Both the position numbers and the translations under genes were made by a program. DNA of 64,000 nt from assembly GCA_030849465.1 (NCBI GenBank), contig JARVLF010000022.1, positions 496,001-560,000 on the forward strand. Reading direction: 5' to 3'. The notes beneath the pieces were generated by a model. It searched no databases and was not told where the DNA came from. It saw only the letters and a list, made by a program, of their open reading frames with translations. This document shows positions 21,307 to 31,369 of the stretch, piece by piece. This DNA comes from Moesziomyces globuligerus (taxonomy: Eukaryota; Basidiomycota; Ustilaginomycetes; Ustilaginales; Ustilaginaceae). The stretch's first letter is position 1. Each line of letters starts with the position of its first letter.

Positions 21307-23070
21307 TCAGGATCGCCAGGTCTGGCGGGCGCGACGGGCAGCACCGAGCGTATCGCGGGGCGGATTGGCTTGCCGACGTGCTTCGATCTCGTTGCGGGAG
21401 CCGAGGGACTGCGGGTTGCGGAAGAGGTTGTACGGGTCTAGGCGCATCTTGATGTCCTCTAGACGCTGGATCGAGGAGGCGTAGTAGAGATTCTTCCACT
21501 CGTGCTCGTCGAGCTCGGCATCGACGTAGCAGGAGTAGCCACCTCTGCCGATGCCGGACTGGTCGATGGCGCGGTAGACGCGCGTGGCGAGCTGGCGTGC
21601 ATACTCGTGGCCGGAATGCGCCAATTCGAGGAAGCTGGCCGTTCCGACGGCGATCTGAACGAGCCAGAGGCCGTCGCGATGCGGGAAGCTGCTGAGTTGC
21701 TTTGCCTTTGGTTGAGAATGGGCGGGACGGCCACCACCAAAGAGCTCAAAGTAGATGTTCCAAGCCCAGAAGGTGGTCTTGCCGTCTGCAAGGGGTACTT
21801 CTTGGCCGGCGGAGAGGCTGGTGTCCCAGATGTACTGGAAGAGTGACCAAAGGGCGAGGGGGTCGAAGCCTCGGTCCTGTTCGAGCGTCAAGGCGGACTT
21901 TGTGACAAAGTTGTTGTGCTGTTTGTGAATTGCCTCGGTGTCGAGCTTGTGCTCCCCCTTGCCAAAGTCGTCCCAGTCTTGCATGAGTTCGAGGTAGGTG
22001 CGTGTGGCGATGTGCTGCAGGTCGGGCTTGGGTGCCGAGTGAGAGGCGAGAAGCTGGCGTAGCCTGGCTTCGAGGGCGGACCACTGGCGTGCAGGACCGA
22101 GGAAGATGCCTTTGACCTCTATGGTGATGGGACGTGCTTGCGAAGGTTGAGGGTCGTTTTTCGACGGTTTGCGTAGCTGGACGTGAAGGCCAAGATCGTT
22201 GGAGAGATGAGGCTCGAGGGCGAGGGCCTGAACGGCGGACATGACGGCGACGGCCCTGTCGACTGAGTCGATGGAAGGGGTCCAACGGAACTCGAAGGAA
22301 GTGACGGGAGGCGAAGCGTCGTGCGAGCGAAAGACGAAGCGGGTGACGATGCCAAAGAAGGAGCCGCTGCCTCTGAGTGCCCAGAGGAGGTCGGGATTGG
22401 TGTCTTCCGAGGCAGTGACGATGGAGCCGTTGGCAAGGACAAGGTCGGCCTCGAGGAGGTTGTCGGTAGTGAGGCCCCACTTGCGCGACATGGGTCCGAA
22501 TCCGCCGCAGAGACTCAAGCCTCCGACGCCGACGGCGGCGCAAGTGCCAGTGGACATGGCGCGATGTGCGTCATGTTGGAACCAGAGACCCTTGACGACG
22601 TCGCCGAGGCGAGCACCCGGGCCGACTTCGACGAGCGCGTCGTTGGGATAGGATGTGACATTGTTGAGGTTAGCGAGATCGATGATGACGGAGCCGTCCT
22701 GGCCGCCGCTGCCGAAGCCTGCAAAGGAATGACCACCACTCCTTGCGGCGATGGGAGCATCGGAGAATTCTGAGGCGCAGAGCACGGCTCGCTGTACTTG
22801 CGAAGCGGAATGAGGGTAGGCGACGAGGACGGGGTTGTAGTGGAAGATGATGTTGTCGGAAGCGGATGCTTGGAAGTAAAGATCGGGGGAGCTGATGTCA
22901 GCAGCGACGATGTCGACGCCTGCATCGACAAGGCAAGATTGGAGACGGGTCCTAGGAGCGGTGCGTGGCGAGAGGTGAGCGGTGGTTGCGCGATCGGACT
23001 CGAGCGCTGCGGATAGGACAGGCGGGACAAGGAGCAGCGTTGCGGCTAGGCGCGCCAGATGCCAGTGCAT
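21307..23070 (-). CDS. Secreted FAD-linked oxidase (BBE-like, bicovalent flavin)
   Basis: Intronless, 587 residues, with an N-terminal signal peptide (hydrophobic core LAATLLLVPPVLSAA). The FAD-binding PCMH domain covers about 75-260. The motif RSGGHSFAGFG places the histidine for 8-alpha-N1 flavin attachment at 114. GTCAAVGVGGLS places the 6-S-cysteinyl partner at Cys177. Together they predict bicovalent FAD, as in berberine-bridge and glucooligosaccharide oxidases. The C-terminal BBE segment ends with the typical LDPYNLFRNPQSLG. Family members oxidise sugars or secondary metabolites with O2, giving H2O2; the substrate here is unknown. The start ATG precedes the signal peptide directly. It is divergent from the ABC transporter (791-bp spacer), which could hint at shared regulation, though that is inference. 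Confidence 0.9.
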   Translation of the reverse strand: MHWHLARLAATLLLVPPVLSAALESDRATTAHLSPRTAPRTRLQSCLVDAGVDIVAADISSPDLYFQASASDNIIFHYNPVLVAYPHSASQVQRAVLCASEFSDAPIAARSGGHSFAGFGSGGQDGSVIIDLANLNNVTSYPNDALVEVGPGARLGDVVKGLWFQHDAHRAMSTGTCAAVGVGGLSLCGGFGPMSRKWGLTTDNLLEADLVLANGSIVTASEDTNPDLLWALRGSGSFFGIVTRFVFRSHDASPPVTSFEFRWTPSIDSVDRAVAVMSAVQALALEPHLSNDLGLHVQLRKPSKNDPQPSQARPITIEVKGIFLGPARQWSALEARLRQLLASHSAPKPDLQHIATRTYLELMQDWDDFGKGEHKLDTEAIHKQHNNFVTKSALTLEQDRGFDPLALWSLFQYIWDTSLSAGQEVPLADGKTTFWAWNIYFELFGGGRPAHSQPKAKQLSSFPHRDGLWLVQIAVGTASFLELAHSGHEYARQLATRVYRAIDQSGIGRGGYSCYVDAELDEHEWKNLYYASSIQRLEDIKMRLDPYNLFRNPQSLGSRNEIEARRQANPPRDTLGAARRARQTWRS

Positions 23071-23860
23071 GGCCTAGAGAGAGCTTCTGAAGCTTGATGT
23101 GAGTAGGCAAGGTGAGGTATTGACGCACGTGGGCGAAGAGCCGGTGTGGTGGAGCGGTCAAGGCATGCTCGAGCGGACGATGGAAGCAGTAAGTGAGTGA
23201 GTGGCCAAAGGAGGAGCGGGACAGGCGTCGAGGAACTAGTTCTTGGGCATGATCAGCCTCTGATGAGGCTGGGGCAGAGGCTGGGGCGATTCTATCTATG
23301 AGGATGCGAGCTTGGCTCAGATGAATGCGAAGAGCGCGGCTCCCCTTGCAGCCCTCGCAACGGCTGAGTGTGGAAATGAATAAAGCTTTGGCGCCTCGAC
23401 TGCCGAGGCAGCCGCGCCAGGGTCCAGCTGGCCGAGCCAACCTGCTGAGAAATCACGGAATCGCCGCACCCTGCATGCCAACCAAACTACGCGCCGTGTC
23501 GGCGAGCCTCCGAAGCGGACGCCAGGCTCCGAGCCGTTGAGTCGGCAAGCTCCGAAGCTCTGGCGTACGTTGGCGAGCAGTCACCTCCACTAACTAATTA
23601 ATTGTTCGCACAGATTGGCTCTTCTCAAGCTCATCTTGCGCAGTCGCAACCATCCATCTCGTGCGTTTGCACCATCCCTATCGAATCACGCATATCGGCT
23701 CAGCCGCTGTCTCGGCTTCCATCGCGTCAGCCTTCTCGTATCTCATCTTGGCCAACATGACTGCGTCGTCTCGGGCCTAGTGGCAGTTTGTGCGCGCCTG
23801 CGCTGTCCGCATCCATCCTCGACTCTCAACTCTCGCGCGTCGCGTTTGCGCTTTATCGTC
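23071..23860. promoter_or_regulatory. Divergent promoter region, FAD oxidase / ABC transporter
   Basis: A 790-bp spacer between opposite starts. It contains a perfect 6-bp hairpin (GCCTCG-ACTGC-CGAGGC, near 23393-23409), an AT-rich element (taactaattaattg, near 23591), and a uORF before the ABC gene, listed separately. The open frame that runs into the ABC gene from 23615 has no ATG before 23861, so I treat it as leader. Confidence 0.45.
23757..23780 (+). promoter_or_regulatory. Putative 7-codon upstream ORF of the ABC transporter
   Basis: ATG-ACT-GCG-TCG-TCT-CGG-GCC-TAG, encoding MTASSRA. It ends 80 bases before the main ATG at 23861 and is out of frame with it. If it lies in the transcribed leader, it would limit translation of the main ORF. 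Transcript start is unknown. Confidence 0.35.
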
Positions 23861-26800
23861 ATGTCGACGTCGCTTTGGCCGCCCTTGTCCATCGCGGTCG
23901 GATCGAGCCGGACTCAGCGTCCATCAGCGGAGCTGGTGATGCTTCCATGGTCCTACAGTGACTCCAACCACACTCTGCAAATGTCCGCCTTTGTCACCAC
24001 CTCTTTCACCGCTCTTACTGCTTCCACCTCGGTCTCAACCGCTCAGCGCCTCATCTTTTGCGCATACGCCGGCCCTTCAGTCGTTGTTATCCTCGCCGCA
24101 TCATCTGCTCTGCTCCTTCGCCTGCACAAATCGACCACTGGTCACCCATCTGCGGCTAGCAAGAACTCCTCCATCGGTGCCTTCTTTGCTTATTTCCGTC
24201 CTTTCGTCACCGAACACGACGTTCGTCAGCAACGGCTCCGCGCTCAACATCCCTCCCAGCATGATGCGTCTGCCGCTTTCCACGCGCAGCCTGCCCTGAG
24301 CTCTTTGCAAGGCTTCAGCGCCCAGCGAACCCGCCTCAACCGCCTCCTCCTCGCCAGCCTCTTCCAGCTCATCCTGGCTTCCGCCGCAGCCGGCTACACC
24401 GTAGTCTCCCATCATGCTCTCGCCGCTTTTCCTTTCGCCTCTCAGGCCCTCGCATCCGCACTCATCTTCCTCCAAGTCTTTCTACGCCCGCCACAGACTC
24501 CCTCCCTCCTCCTTGCAGCCCTCGTCTCGTCCCTCGCAATCTCGTCTATCGTTCAACTCTTCTCCCTCGTTCCAGTCCTTGCTGCACTCCATGCCTTTAC
24601 GCCATTCGCCCGACTGCTTTTCGCCTCTACCAATCTGCTCGTCAGCCTCTACTCTGCTTCTCTAATTCTCCAAATGCCCGTAGCTCCGGGGGGCTTCCAA
24701 GCAGTCGTCGATCTCGCCGAGCGCCATCGTCATCACTCCGACACCCTGCAGAAGGTCCCCATCCCCAATCACGATCTATCAGACACTTATCGCCTCTGCC
24801 CCACCTCGCCCGAAGACTACTGCACTCTGTACGAGAACCTCTCTTACTCTTGGATGGCCCCAATCCAGACCCTCGCGCTCCGTCGCTCCCTCGTTCCAAC
24901 CGATGTTTGGCGTCTCCGCTCCATCAACGATACCCGTCTCCTCTTTCGCAAGTTCACCCAACTCCGGCAGGACAGCAAGGCGCGCCTACTCCCTCGCATC
25001 CTGCGTGCAAACGCAAACGACATTGCTCTTGATGCCTGCTTCAAGCTCATCAGCGTCAGCTTTGCCTACTTAGGCACCTTTATCCTCAAAAGCATCCTCG
25101 ACCAAATCCAACTGGCTTCTACACAGGACGAGTCGGCACACTCTCAGACGGACACCGAGCTCAGGCTCCATGCGTCTACAGACACTTCCGCCCCCGATCC
25201 CGCCTGGACTCCACGCCAAAAGGCCTTCGTTTACGCCTTCATCGGCCTGTGCCTTACCGCTGTGCGCTTCCTCGCAGAACTCCAGAACTTCCACCACGCA
25301 CGGCAAGTCGGTCTCCGCCTTCGCTCCACCCTCGTCGTTTCTCTCTTCGAAAAGGCCCTCAAGAGACGTGATCTCAGTGGTCAGACATGCTCCCCTTCTG
25401 CGCACAAGCATCACGCAGACGAGCAGAACCCTCACAGTCTGGAGGAGGTCAGTGTCACGATCAATGCCGCCTCTGACCCCGATCAAGCCTCGGATTCCAC
25501 TGGTCATGACCGGCCTGAGCCGCACCTGCTTCAACCCAGGCACAGCAGCGATGCGCGGCTCAAGAGGAAACGATCGCTGAACACTGCGCTCGCTAAACTT
25601 AGCCTCAAGCAGGTCTCCTTTGGTTCCCTCAGATCTCGCATGACGCAGTACGCCGCACAACGCAAGAACAAGCACGCACAGGCTCTCAAGCAGCAGGAAC
25701 AAGAGCAAGGTGCTGATGTCGGGAGAATCGTCAACATGATGGCATCCGACGTCAACATCCTCTTGCGCATGGGCTGCGACCTCCACCAGCTCTACGGCGC
25801 GCCGCTAGAAGTTACTATTGCTGCCATCTTTCTCTACAAGCTCATGGGCTGGAGTGCGCTCGTCGGCTTCGCCATCCTCGTCGCCGCCATCCCTGTCAAC
25901 TACGTCTGGGGCGAGGTCGCCGTCCAAAAGCAGAGGCAGTACAGCTCAGCCCGCGACCAGCGCATGAGCCTCATGACAGAGCTCGTCGATGCCATGCGCT
26001 TCGTCAAGATACAAGGCGTTGAATCTCAGTGGGAGGAGCGGGTCGCTGCCGCTCGCCGCAACGAGATCCGCAAGCTCATCTGGTCTCGCGTCATGACCTT
26101 CCTTTTCGAACTCCTGTGGACGGTCATCCCCGTGCTCGTTACCTTGGTCAGCTTCTTCTTTTACGTCAAAATCGCCGAGCAGGAGCTCACCGTGTCTACC
26201 GCATTCACTGCCATTGCGCTCTTTACCATGATCCGACCTCCTCTCAACGCTATCCCGGGCTTCTTGATGGGCGGCCTCATCGCTATGGTCAGCATACAAC
26301 GCCTTGAATCTTTCCTCAACGAGCAGGAGGTCGAAGAGGCTATCGGCCAGCTCTCCAGAGATCGTCAATCCGCACGTGCCGTGCCAGAAGCATATCGCGA
26401 TGAAGAGCAAGCGGGCTTCTGCGACGCACAACCAGATGTGAGCGAAGGTACCCACGCCGAGCTAGCCATCAGAGGCTGCGACTTTCACTGGCATGCAAAG
26501 CGTACTAAGGGGCAAACAGCCGTGCCTTCCGACGGTAACGCAGCTCTGGCAAACCAGGTGGATCATTCCGTCTTCAGCCTCCAGGACATCGACATCGACT
26601 TCCCCGCCGCCAAGTTGACCCTTGTGGTTGGACCCACTGGATCGGGTAAGAGTAGCTTGCTTTCGGCCATCCTGGGTGAAATGCTCGAATCCGCACACGG
26701 CAAGGTCGTGCGCAACAAGTTCAACCAAGATGGTGCAAGTCGCTTCAGTTATTCCGGCCAATTGCCCTGGCTCGAGGCTGGCAAGTCCGTCAGGGACAAC

Positions 26801-29608
26801 ATTCTCTTCGGCACTCCGCTCGACTCTGCAAGGTACAAGGCTTGTGTTCATGCCTGCGCGCTCCAGGATGATTTCGACTCGATGGATGATGGCGATCTCA
26901 CCCAAATCGGCTCGCACACAGTGTCCGGAGGGCAGAAAGCCCGCATCTCGCTCGCACGCGCACTCTACGCACGCTCGGACACGGTGCTGCTCGACGACGT
27001 CCTTTCCGCCGTAGATACGCGTGTTCAGCGCCACCTTGTTCGCCATGCGCTTCTCGGTCCGATGGCCCATGGAAGGAGAGTCGTTCTGGTCACACACCAT
27101 ATCGACCTTTTGATTGACAGCGCTGCCCTGGTGGTCTGTTTGCGCGACGGCAAGATCGTACACCAAGGGACCCCTGCCCAATCGAGGCAAGCTGGATTTG
27201 TCTCCGTTTCGGCATCCCACGGACATGCAAAGTCGAACACTGCCGCATCAAGCAACGAAGATGCCGAGAGCCGCACCTTTCCGGACTCAGAGAACCTTTT
27301 GGAGCCAAGCAGTGAAACAGATTTGGGCCGATCTGGAGATGCTACTCCCGACGTGCTGACGATGCTGGAGCGGCCGATTGAAGTATCCTCGGGCGCCCGC
27401 ACACCTCGTCTCCTTCATGAGGAGGAGAAAAGACGACAAGGAGCAGTAAGCTGGGTCTTCTATCGCACCTACCTCCAAGCTTCTTCCCTGCCCGTCTGGG
27501 CGCTTCTTCTGGCTTTGCTTCTCATGCTGCGCCTCTCAGAGTCGTTTGGACAGTATTGGCTCAAGGTTTGGGGCGAAGCGTACGGAAAGGCTGGTCTGCC
27601 GTCCATCTCAGCAGCGTCTCTGTTGCAGGCGGTGTTACCTCCTGCCGAAGGGCACGCGACCTTTTACCTTACCGTCTACGGGCTCAGTGGCCTGGCGGTC
27701 ATCATCTTCAACAGCTCAAGGGCAATCTGCTTCTACGTTGCATCCATCCGCGCCTCGCAGAATCTGTTCTACAAGCTGCTGACCAACGTCATCAAGGCGC
27801 CCCTCCGATGGTTCGATATCACACCTGCCGGCCGTATCATGAATCGGTTCGGCACCGACATGGACTGCATCGACAATATCCTGCCCCAATCGATCATGAA
27901 TCTGGGCAACAATGCGTTCTCCATTGCGGCCTACTTCCTGATATGTGTGGCTATCGTGCCCGCCTTCGTGCTTCCAACACTTCTTCTCGTCGTGCTGGGA
28001 CCTTGGTTGGTGGGCGGCTTCCTGGCTTGCACCCGCGACATGCAAAGGATTGAAGCCACGTCCACGTCGCCGATCTACGGGCATTTCCAGCAAGCCCTCT
28101 CTGGTATCGTCACGATCCGAGCATTTGGCGCGGAGCCGAGGCTTCTCGAGTCCATGCTTGATGCTGTCGACCTGTACCAATCGCTCTGGTGGGCCGTCTG
28201 CACCATGGAGGTGTGGCTCAGTTTCCGTGCCCAAATCCTCGGCGGCGTCTCTGTATTCGTCGTCACGCTGCTTGCGTTGTTTGGCGCAGTCTCGCCAGGC
28301 TCGGCGGGTCTCGCGCTCTCCTCTGCTCAGTTGCTGTGCCAGCTTGCCTACTACCTGGTGAACGACTTCAAGAACCTCGCTAACAGCTTCAACTCGCTGG
28401 AGCGTGTCGCCGAATATCAGGAAATGCCGCGAGAGGAGAGCGAAGCGGCCATCGGACAGTACGCGCCTGATCTGCCGCCGACAGGATGGCCGTCAGCCCG
28501 TGGTCGCATCGTGTTTGACGACGTGCACTTACGGTACGCCGATGATCTTCCAGATGTGCTCAAGGGCGTCAGCTTTGAAGTCAATCCTGGCGAAAAAGTA
28601 GGCATCATCGGTCGCACCGGAAGCGGCAAAAGCAGCCTCGCTGCAAGCCTTTTCCGGGCTGTCGAGCTTCGCGCCGGTCGCATTTTGATCGATGACATGG
28701 ACATCAAGACCATCCCATTGCAGCAGCTTCGCAGCCGGCTGAGCATCGTCATGCAGGATCCGGTTCTGTTCTCAGGAACCGTGCGCGACAATCTGGATCC
28801 GTTCAAGGAACACGACGATAGCGAAGTGCTTGACGCGCTCAGGAAGGTGGGCCTTGCCGCGCCCCTTGGCGACGACACGGACGGTCGTTCTCAAGAGCCA
28901 TCACTCATAGATCTTTCCGAAGCCGAAAGCGATGGCGAATCCGACGGATCCTCTACGCTTGATCGTGGACAGCTCGGAAGCTCAGGCCGAAGATCCAATA
29001 TGCGTCTCAACCTCGATTCCGCGGTCTCTTCCGGCGGCGCCAATTTTTCGGCTGGACAGGCTCAGCTTCTGTCCCTAGCTCGGTCGTAAGTGTTTCGCAG
29101 ATTTCATACGATAAGGGTGGATCATGTTCTGACCTCTCTTCAATCTTGACGGCTGATGCTTTGTGTATGACGTGACGGCACTATGTTCCGAGCAGGCTGC
29201 TTCGCTCGACCCGAATTCTGATCCTGGACGAAGCGACTTCGTCGACGGACAAAGAGACGGACGCCATGGTGCAGCGAGTCATCCGCACGGCGCTGCATGA
29301 CAGTATCGTAATCTGCATCGCGCATCGCCTCAAGAGCGTGATCGACTATGACCGCATCGTCGTTCTGCAGGGCGGCAAGCTGGTCGAATGCGGCAGCCCG
29401 AAAGTGTAAGTTCGCTTTGGTATCTCCATTGAATCTTCTCTGGACCTTTCTGACCCAGCCGCTCTGCGCGTTTTGCTTCTGCTTCGATCACGTCAGACTC
29501 TTATCAAAGGACGACACGGACGAGTCGGCATTCTTCAAGAATCTGTGCAAGCATTCGTCCGAATACCAAGAGCTCTGCGCCGCCGCTGGCGTTGCTGCCC
29601 CCCTCTGA
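23861..29608 (+). CDS. ABC transporter, ABCC (MRP/YOR1-like) full transporter
   Basis: Three exons (23861-29085, 29196-29405, 29497-29608) encode 1848 residues. Both introns have GTAAGT donors, and the last two exons carry the end of NBD2. The order is an N-terminal hydrophobic region (several segments within about 60-270, TMD0-like), TMD1, NBD1, TMD2, NBD2. NBD1 has Walker A GPTGSGKS at 924-931, signature VSGGQKARISLARAL near 1021, and Walker B ending LLDD rather than LLDE, as is usual in ABCC NBD1. NBD2 has GRTGSGKSS near 1584, signature FSAGQAQLLSLARSLL, and a complete LILDEATSS Walker B. Two unusual insertions are present: about 100 polar residues inside TMD1 (about 515-615) and about 35 acidic/Ser residues before the NBD2 signature. 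Such proteins export drugs, conjugates or secondary metabolites, usually at the plasma or vacuolar membrane; the substrate is not deducible. Confidence 0.92.
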
Positions 29609-29762
29609 TCAAGACCACTTCCACGCACTCCCAACGACTCAAACTTCATAGAAGATGCTACTGCATCGCCTCCGGACAAGACTTCACATGCCTGTTTTTC
29701 CGCAGTAGAATGCATTCATAGAGCCATGCGAGATGGCGCAGGCTGCATCTCTCGAAAACGAC

Positions 29763-30980
29763 CTAATCCGATAGGGTTGCGCCCGAGCGAAGCTGCTCCA
29801 TCATGAGTGTGGTCAGGTTGGAATCGCGGTGCCAGTCCTGCTGTTCGTGTTGCTGGAGGATTGGCCCAATGTACGCTACCGAGATGGATACGAGCGAAAG
29901 GAGAGTGGCGTCCGAGATCGGGTGGTGGTAGGCGTCGAGGATGTGGATGCACTTTGCCACGCGCTGGATCTGGCGGCGAAGCTCGAGGGAAAGATCGGCG
30001 TCGTTTTGGTCCGAATAGGTGGCGTCGATGTCCATACCCACACCAGAGCCTGCGAGTCCCTTTTGCTGCTCTGCCGTGGCGCTGTTGGGACCGGCACTCG
30101 CAGGTCCACTCGAGGAGTTGGAAGGCTGGCTGTAAGGGAAATGTTTGGCGATCCAGATGTATCCGTTCAGACCGATGATGAGGTCGACGTCGAGGGCAAG
30201 ATCGTCGTTCTTGAGGTGGACGAAATGCGACTTGAGACGCTGGATGAGGTTGGGTGATGCGGTGACGAGGACACCGTTCTTGAGCTTGCCGTAGCGCAAG
30301 GATCGAGTGTGCAGCGCCGACGAGTTGTCTTGGAACATCATCTGCACCTCTGCCACAAGCAGGTCGTTCTCCTGGAAGAAGTTGCGCATCTGAAGCTCGT
30401 CGCTCTCGACTTTACGGCGTTGGATGCCACCAGGAAGGTTGATGGACGAGAGCTGGAGCGCCGAGTCGGTCTTGGCGTTGATGTCGACTTTCCAACGCTT
30501 TGGACCGACTTCGGTGACTCTGCCGATGACCAGATCGCCCACCTCGGCCGCGTACCTGGACCGCGCAGGTCGTACCGATATCAACTTGTTGACACGCTCC
30601 ACGGTTCCACACATGGATGAAAGAATCTCATCCGAATGCGAGGACAGAAAGGTACCGTGACCCTTCATGAATACGTGCGAGGAAGCGATGCTCGTACCAG
30701 CTACAGCGATCTTGACATCATCATCCTGATCGTCGGCTTCCATGTCGTCCTGGTCCACATCCATGTCATCTTTGGTGAAGGTCGGCGCATATCTCGAAAG
30801 ACGCGATGATGAAGAAGCTGGGTGGGCTTCGCCCGAGTAGTGCACGAGACGAGCTGGCGTGTTGGTCCCCTTGAGCCTTCGATGCGTCTGGGTGTTGGGC
30901 TTGGAAGGACGAGAACTGCTGGCCTGGATGATGAACGACGGCAGCTCATCGATACCAGATGTTGCCGTACTCGCTGACAT
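29763..30980 (-). CDS. RRP4: Exosome complex subunit Rrp4 (EXOSC2)
   Basis: Single exon, 405 residues from the ATG at 30980, which has a good Kozak context (A at -3). The N-terminus is Ser-rich, followed by an acidic run (about 71-88, mostly Asp). The Rrp4 core follows: N-terminal domain beginning GHGTFLSSH (about 107), an S1 RNA-binding domain (about 146-222, including VGDLVIGRVTEVGPKRWKV), and a KH domain with the diagnostic GLNGYIWI at 270-277. Rrp4 is one of the three cap proteins of the nuclear and cytoplasmic RNA exosome and guides RNA into the ring. It is somewhat longer than yeast Rrp4 because of the disordered N-terminus. The frame stays open up to another ATG at 31308-31310, but that would leave only about 60 bases to the next gene and adds unconserved-looking sequence. 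Confidence 0.92.
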   Translation of the reverse strand: MSASTATSGIDELPSFIIQASSSRPSKPNTQTHRRLKGTNTPARLVHYSGEAHPASSSSRLSRYAPTFTKDDMDVDQDDMEADDQDDDVKIAVAGTSIASSHVFMKGHGTFLSSHSDEILSSMCGTVERVNKLISVRPARSRYAAEVGDLVIGRVTEVGPKRWKVDINAKTDSALQLSSINLPGGIQRRKVESDELQMRNFFQENDLLVAEVQMMFQDNSSALHTRSLRYGKLKNGVLVTASPNLIQRLKSHFVHLKNDDLALDVDLIIGLNGYIWIAKHFPYSQPSNSSSGPASAGPNSATAEQQKGLAGSGVGMDIDATYSDQNDADLSLELRRQIQRVAKCIHILDAYHHPISDATLLSLVSISVAYIGPILQQHEQQDWHRDSNLTTLMMEQLRSGATLSD

Positions 30981-31369
30981 TGTATAAGTTCGTGTCGAGT
31001 CGGCGGGGTCGTCAGTCAACAACAGGTCAGGGTGGGTTGGAAAGATGCCGAGTCTGGAAGCGATTCGATGGGATCCAATGTTCTCTGTCGATATTCTCGC
31101 ACCAGCCGGCGTAAAAATTCCAGTTCGCCTCCACTCAAAATCAGTCTGAGAGGACTTTTGACCCGATCCAGTGTTTTGCCCGATCCACGCTTGAAGAGCT
31201 CTCGGCGTGATCTGCTTGCCGGAGCCTCTTCCTGGCGGGAAAGTTCTCATCAAGGCATCGCGAAGGGTCACGCAGGCTCGGGTTCGCCGTTCAACTGCTC
31301 TGTTGTACATGGTTCACTTCAGGGAAAGATACAGTGGGTATTGGATAGCCATGTGAGGGTCGTGGCGTT
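30981..31369. other. Rrp4 upstream region
   Basis: A 389-bp gap between the Rrp4 ATG and the stop of Rap1 on the same strand. It should contain the Rap1 terminator and the Rrp4 promoter. The Rrp4 frame remains open through most of it. No clear element was recognised. Confidence 0.45.

Noticed and set aside
30981..31310. 110-residue N-terminal extension of Rrp4
   Set aside because: It would leave about 60 bases to the upstream gene, is not like Rrp4 sequences, and the ATG at 30980 has the better context.
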